A stretch of 32,666 nucleotides of DNA from UBA7396 sp034676185 (GTDB taxonomy: Bacteria > Patescibacteriota > Gracilibacteria > BD1-5 > UBA6164), in NCBI GenBank assembly GCA_034676185.1, contig JAUCCN010000015.1, forward strand, positions 1-32,666, in the 5' to 3' direction. Shown in pieces: positions 30,531 to 32,666 of this stretch. Each line of letters begins with the position of its first letter. Position 1 is the first letter of the stretch. The notes under the pieces are model-generated. The model saw only the letters and a program-made list of their open reading frames with translations. It was not told where the DNA came from and did not search any database. The translations under genes and the position numbers were made by a program.

Positions 30531-32558
30531 ATGCTTTCTACACCTTTATCAAAACAAATTTTACATACCACTGATAATTATATAAAAGCTCTCGCAAAAT
30601 GAGGGATTTTAACAGTTGGAGATATGTTAAATTTTTTCCCAAAAGATATCGAAGATAGAAGTAATGTACTTGAGAGTTTTTCTTATATCAATGTAAAGGA
30701 TAAAAATACTATTTTAGTAACTCTTATTTCAGCAACAAATTCAAAAACTGGAAATGGAAAACTTCTTACAAAAGCTGTATTTGAAGATAAAAATGGTTTT
30801 ATGTCTGAATGAGTTTGGTTTAATAGAAATTATCTCTGAACACAATTACAAAAATATATTGGGAAAAAAGTACTCGTTTCTGGAAAAGTAAAGTATGATT
30901 TTTGAAAATTATCTTTTCTTTCTCCTGAAATTGAAACCAATCTCTCTAAATCATGATGAGAAGTAATTCCTGTTTATTCAGATTTTAATTATATTCCTGG
31001 AAGTTGGATTGCTTCAAAAATGGAATATTTAAAAAAATATTGTCTTTTAATAGAAGAAACTCTTCCTGAAAGTATTATTAAAAAATATAATTTTATTTCT
31101 CGTGCCTGAGCAATAGAAAAACTTCATTTTCCTCAAAGTAAACATGATTTTGAGTTAGCAAGAGAAAGACTTGCGTATGATGAATTATTTGCTATCAATT
31201 TTACTTCTCTTTCAAAAAAACAAGAAAGACAAAATATTTCAGAAGGGAAAGCTCTTCCTATTACTTTTAATGCAGATTTGGTGAAAGAAATTATTTCAAA
31301 TCTTCCTTTTGAATTAACAGGACATCAAAAAATATCACTTTTCCAAGTTCTCAAAGATATGGAAAAAACTCACTCGATGCAAAGACTTTTACAATGAGAT
31401 GTTGGAACTGGAAAAACAGTTGTAGCAGCAATTGCAATTATTCACAGTATTTTACAAAGTGAAAAAATATGACAAAAAGTACAAGCTTGTATTCTTGCAC
31501 CAACTGAAATTTTAGCAAGACAACATTTTGAATGACTTGAAAAATTATTTGTAAAATATAATTTAAATCCTTCATTACTTGTTTGAAGTACACCTAAAAA
31601 ACAAAAAGATATTTTAAAAGAACAATTAAAATCAGGAAATATTGATGTAATTATTTGAACTCACGCACTTTTAGAAGACGATGTAAGATTTGCGAAACTC
31701 GGTTTAGTTATTATTGATGAACAACATAGATTTTGAGTAAAACAAAGAGAAGCTTTAGAAAAATATTCTACTGGATGAATTTTTCCTCATTCTCTAAATA
31801 TGACCGCAACTCCAATTCCAAGAACATTGGCTTTGACATTATATTGAGATCAAGATTTATCAATTATTAATGAATATCCAGCTGGAAGAAAAAGTATTTT
31901 TACCAAAGTAGCAAAAAGTGATGATGAAAGATATGGAATAGAACTTTTTGTCAGAAATCAAATAGAATCATGAAGACAAGTTTTCTGGATTTCTCCTTTA
32001 GTAGAAGAATCAGAAAAAATGGACTTAGCCAATGCTATTTCAACGTATGAATCACTTACTGAAATATTTTCTCCTTTTAAAATTGGATTATTACATGGAA
32101 AAATGAAAGCAAAAGAAAAAGAAGAAATTATGAAACAATTTTCAAGTTGAGAAATAAGTATTTTATCTTCAACCAGTGTCGTGGAAGTGTGAGTAAATGT
32201 CCCAAATGCAACGATTATGTGTATTGAATGAGCAGAAAGATTTTGACTGTCACAACTTCATCAATTTAGAGGAAGAGTTGGAAGATGAGAATTTCAAAGT
32301 TATTGTTATTTATTTCCATCAAACGGATATAAAACTGATAGACTGAAAGCAATGGAAAAAACAAATAATGGTTTTGAACTTGCGGAAATTGATTTAGAAT
32401 TAAGATGACCTTGAGAAGTGTATGGAGTAAGACAATCTTGAATTCCAGAGTTTAAAATTGCAGATATAAAAGATTTAGAACTCGTAAGTCAAATCAGAGA
32501 AGATATTGAGGAATTATTTAAAAATACACCTTCAGAAATCATTAAAAATGAGAATTAA
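30531..32558 (+). CDS. recG: ATP-dependent DNA helicase RecG
   Basis: This 675-residue protein matches RecG length (about 680-690). The N-terminal wedge and OB-like region covers about 1-240. Helicase motifs follow: GDVGTGKTV (289-297, first Gly TGA), APTEILARQHF, a GTHALL stretch, DEQHRFGVKQREAL (D396-H399), MTATPIPRTLALTLYGD, then in domain 2 LHGKMKAKEKEEIM, SSTSVVEVGVNVPNAT and QLHQFRGRVGRG. The C-terminal LRGPGEVYGVRQSG is the RecG ending. It remodels stalled replication forks and Holliday junctions. Confidence 0.97.
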
Positions 32559-32619
32559 TTTTCAGGAAAAAATAGAAAGATTAAAGTTTAAAAATTTTGC
32601 TTATAAAATGTAAATAAAC

Positions 32620-32647
32620 TTGATAAATAAGAGATTATTTATATTAT
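32620..32647 (+). promoter_or_regulatory. Possible promoter at the right edge
   Basis: TTGATA (32620-32625), a 16-base spacer and TATTAT (32642-32647) point to a plus-strand gene beyond the window. The rest of 32559-32666 holds no frame or hairpin that I can see. Confidence 0.4.
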
Positions 32648-32666
32648 ACGAAAAATATTTTTTAAT

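Noticed and set aside
1..32666. Insertion sequence, prophage or tRNA-linked island border
   Set aside because: No transposase, integrase, phage gene, long terminal inverted repeat or tRNA gene was seen on either strand.

Overview
This window comes from a very AT-rich bacterium that reads TGA as glycine (NCBI translation table 25). That points to the Candidate Phyla Radiation, in the Gracilibacteria/Absconditabacteria (BD1-5/SR1) group. The sequence shows this directly. Well-known proteins (RpoC, RecG, UppS, SecF, MoxR, AAA+ ATPase, CDF transporter, M48 and M50 proteases) are continuous only if TGA is decoded, and it falls on glycines that their families require: the first Gly of Walker A, the G of GHExxH and HEFGH, and the GH of UppS. 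Every gene end I placed is TAA or TAG. Most short open frames bounded by TGA are therefore fragments of longer genes, and I merged them. Starts mostly lack a Shine-Dalgarno sequence and sit in short A/T leaders.

Layout. 1-1226: 3' end of rpoC and a strong terminator. 1397-9748: mostly plus-strand envelope genes: a TelA-family protein, an M50B-like membrane protease, an unknown membrane protein, a minus-strand M48 protease, an 827-aa zinc-ribbon protein with about five bacterial PH (bPH2) domains, then a gene pair called A1-B1 here. 9729-14875 (minus): an apparent six-gene operon B2-A2-DUF350-Gly-rich protein-small membrane protein-glutathionylspermidine-synthase-like ATP-grasp enzyme, with a well-formed promoter. 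15036-16329: a small unknown gene behind a hairpin, then a CDF metal exporter. 16443-20668: a stand-alone AAA+ ATPase and four unknown genes that include B3 and A3. 20735-23634: an unknown soluble protein, then MoxR, DUF58 and a membrane protein. 23713-26370 (minus): MscS channel, RsmB-like rRNA methyltransferase, DedA protein. 26489-32558: housekeeping genes secF, uppS, a minus-strand DKNYY-repeat protein, ispA, an isochorismatase-like hydrolase and recG.

The most interesting part is 1.4-20.7 kb. Two unknown protein families each occur three times. Family A has an N-terminal F-(K/N)-T-P-F motif and a later YLVY-like motif; family B has GPY and a following (F/A)DIIN motif. They form one pair next to a bPH protein, one pair inside a DUF350/ATP-grasp operon, and one set beside an AAA+ ATPase. 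TelA, DUF350, GSP-synthase-like ATP-grasp, bPH2, MoxR/DUF58 and MscS families are all linked to membrane or envelope stress in other bacteria. My inference is that this is a lineage-specific envelope-maintenance or stress island built around the duplicated A/B module. The function of A and B is unknown.

No stretch over 300 bases lacks a gene. I saw no rRNA, tRNA, CRISPR array, transposase or prophage gene. All translation and similarity calls were made by eye.
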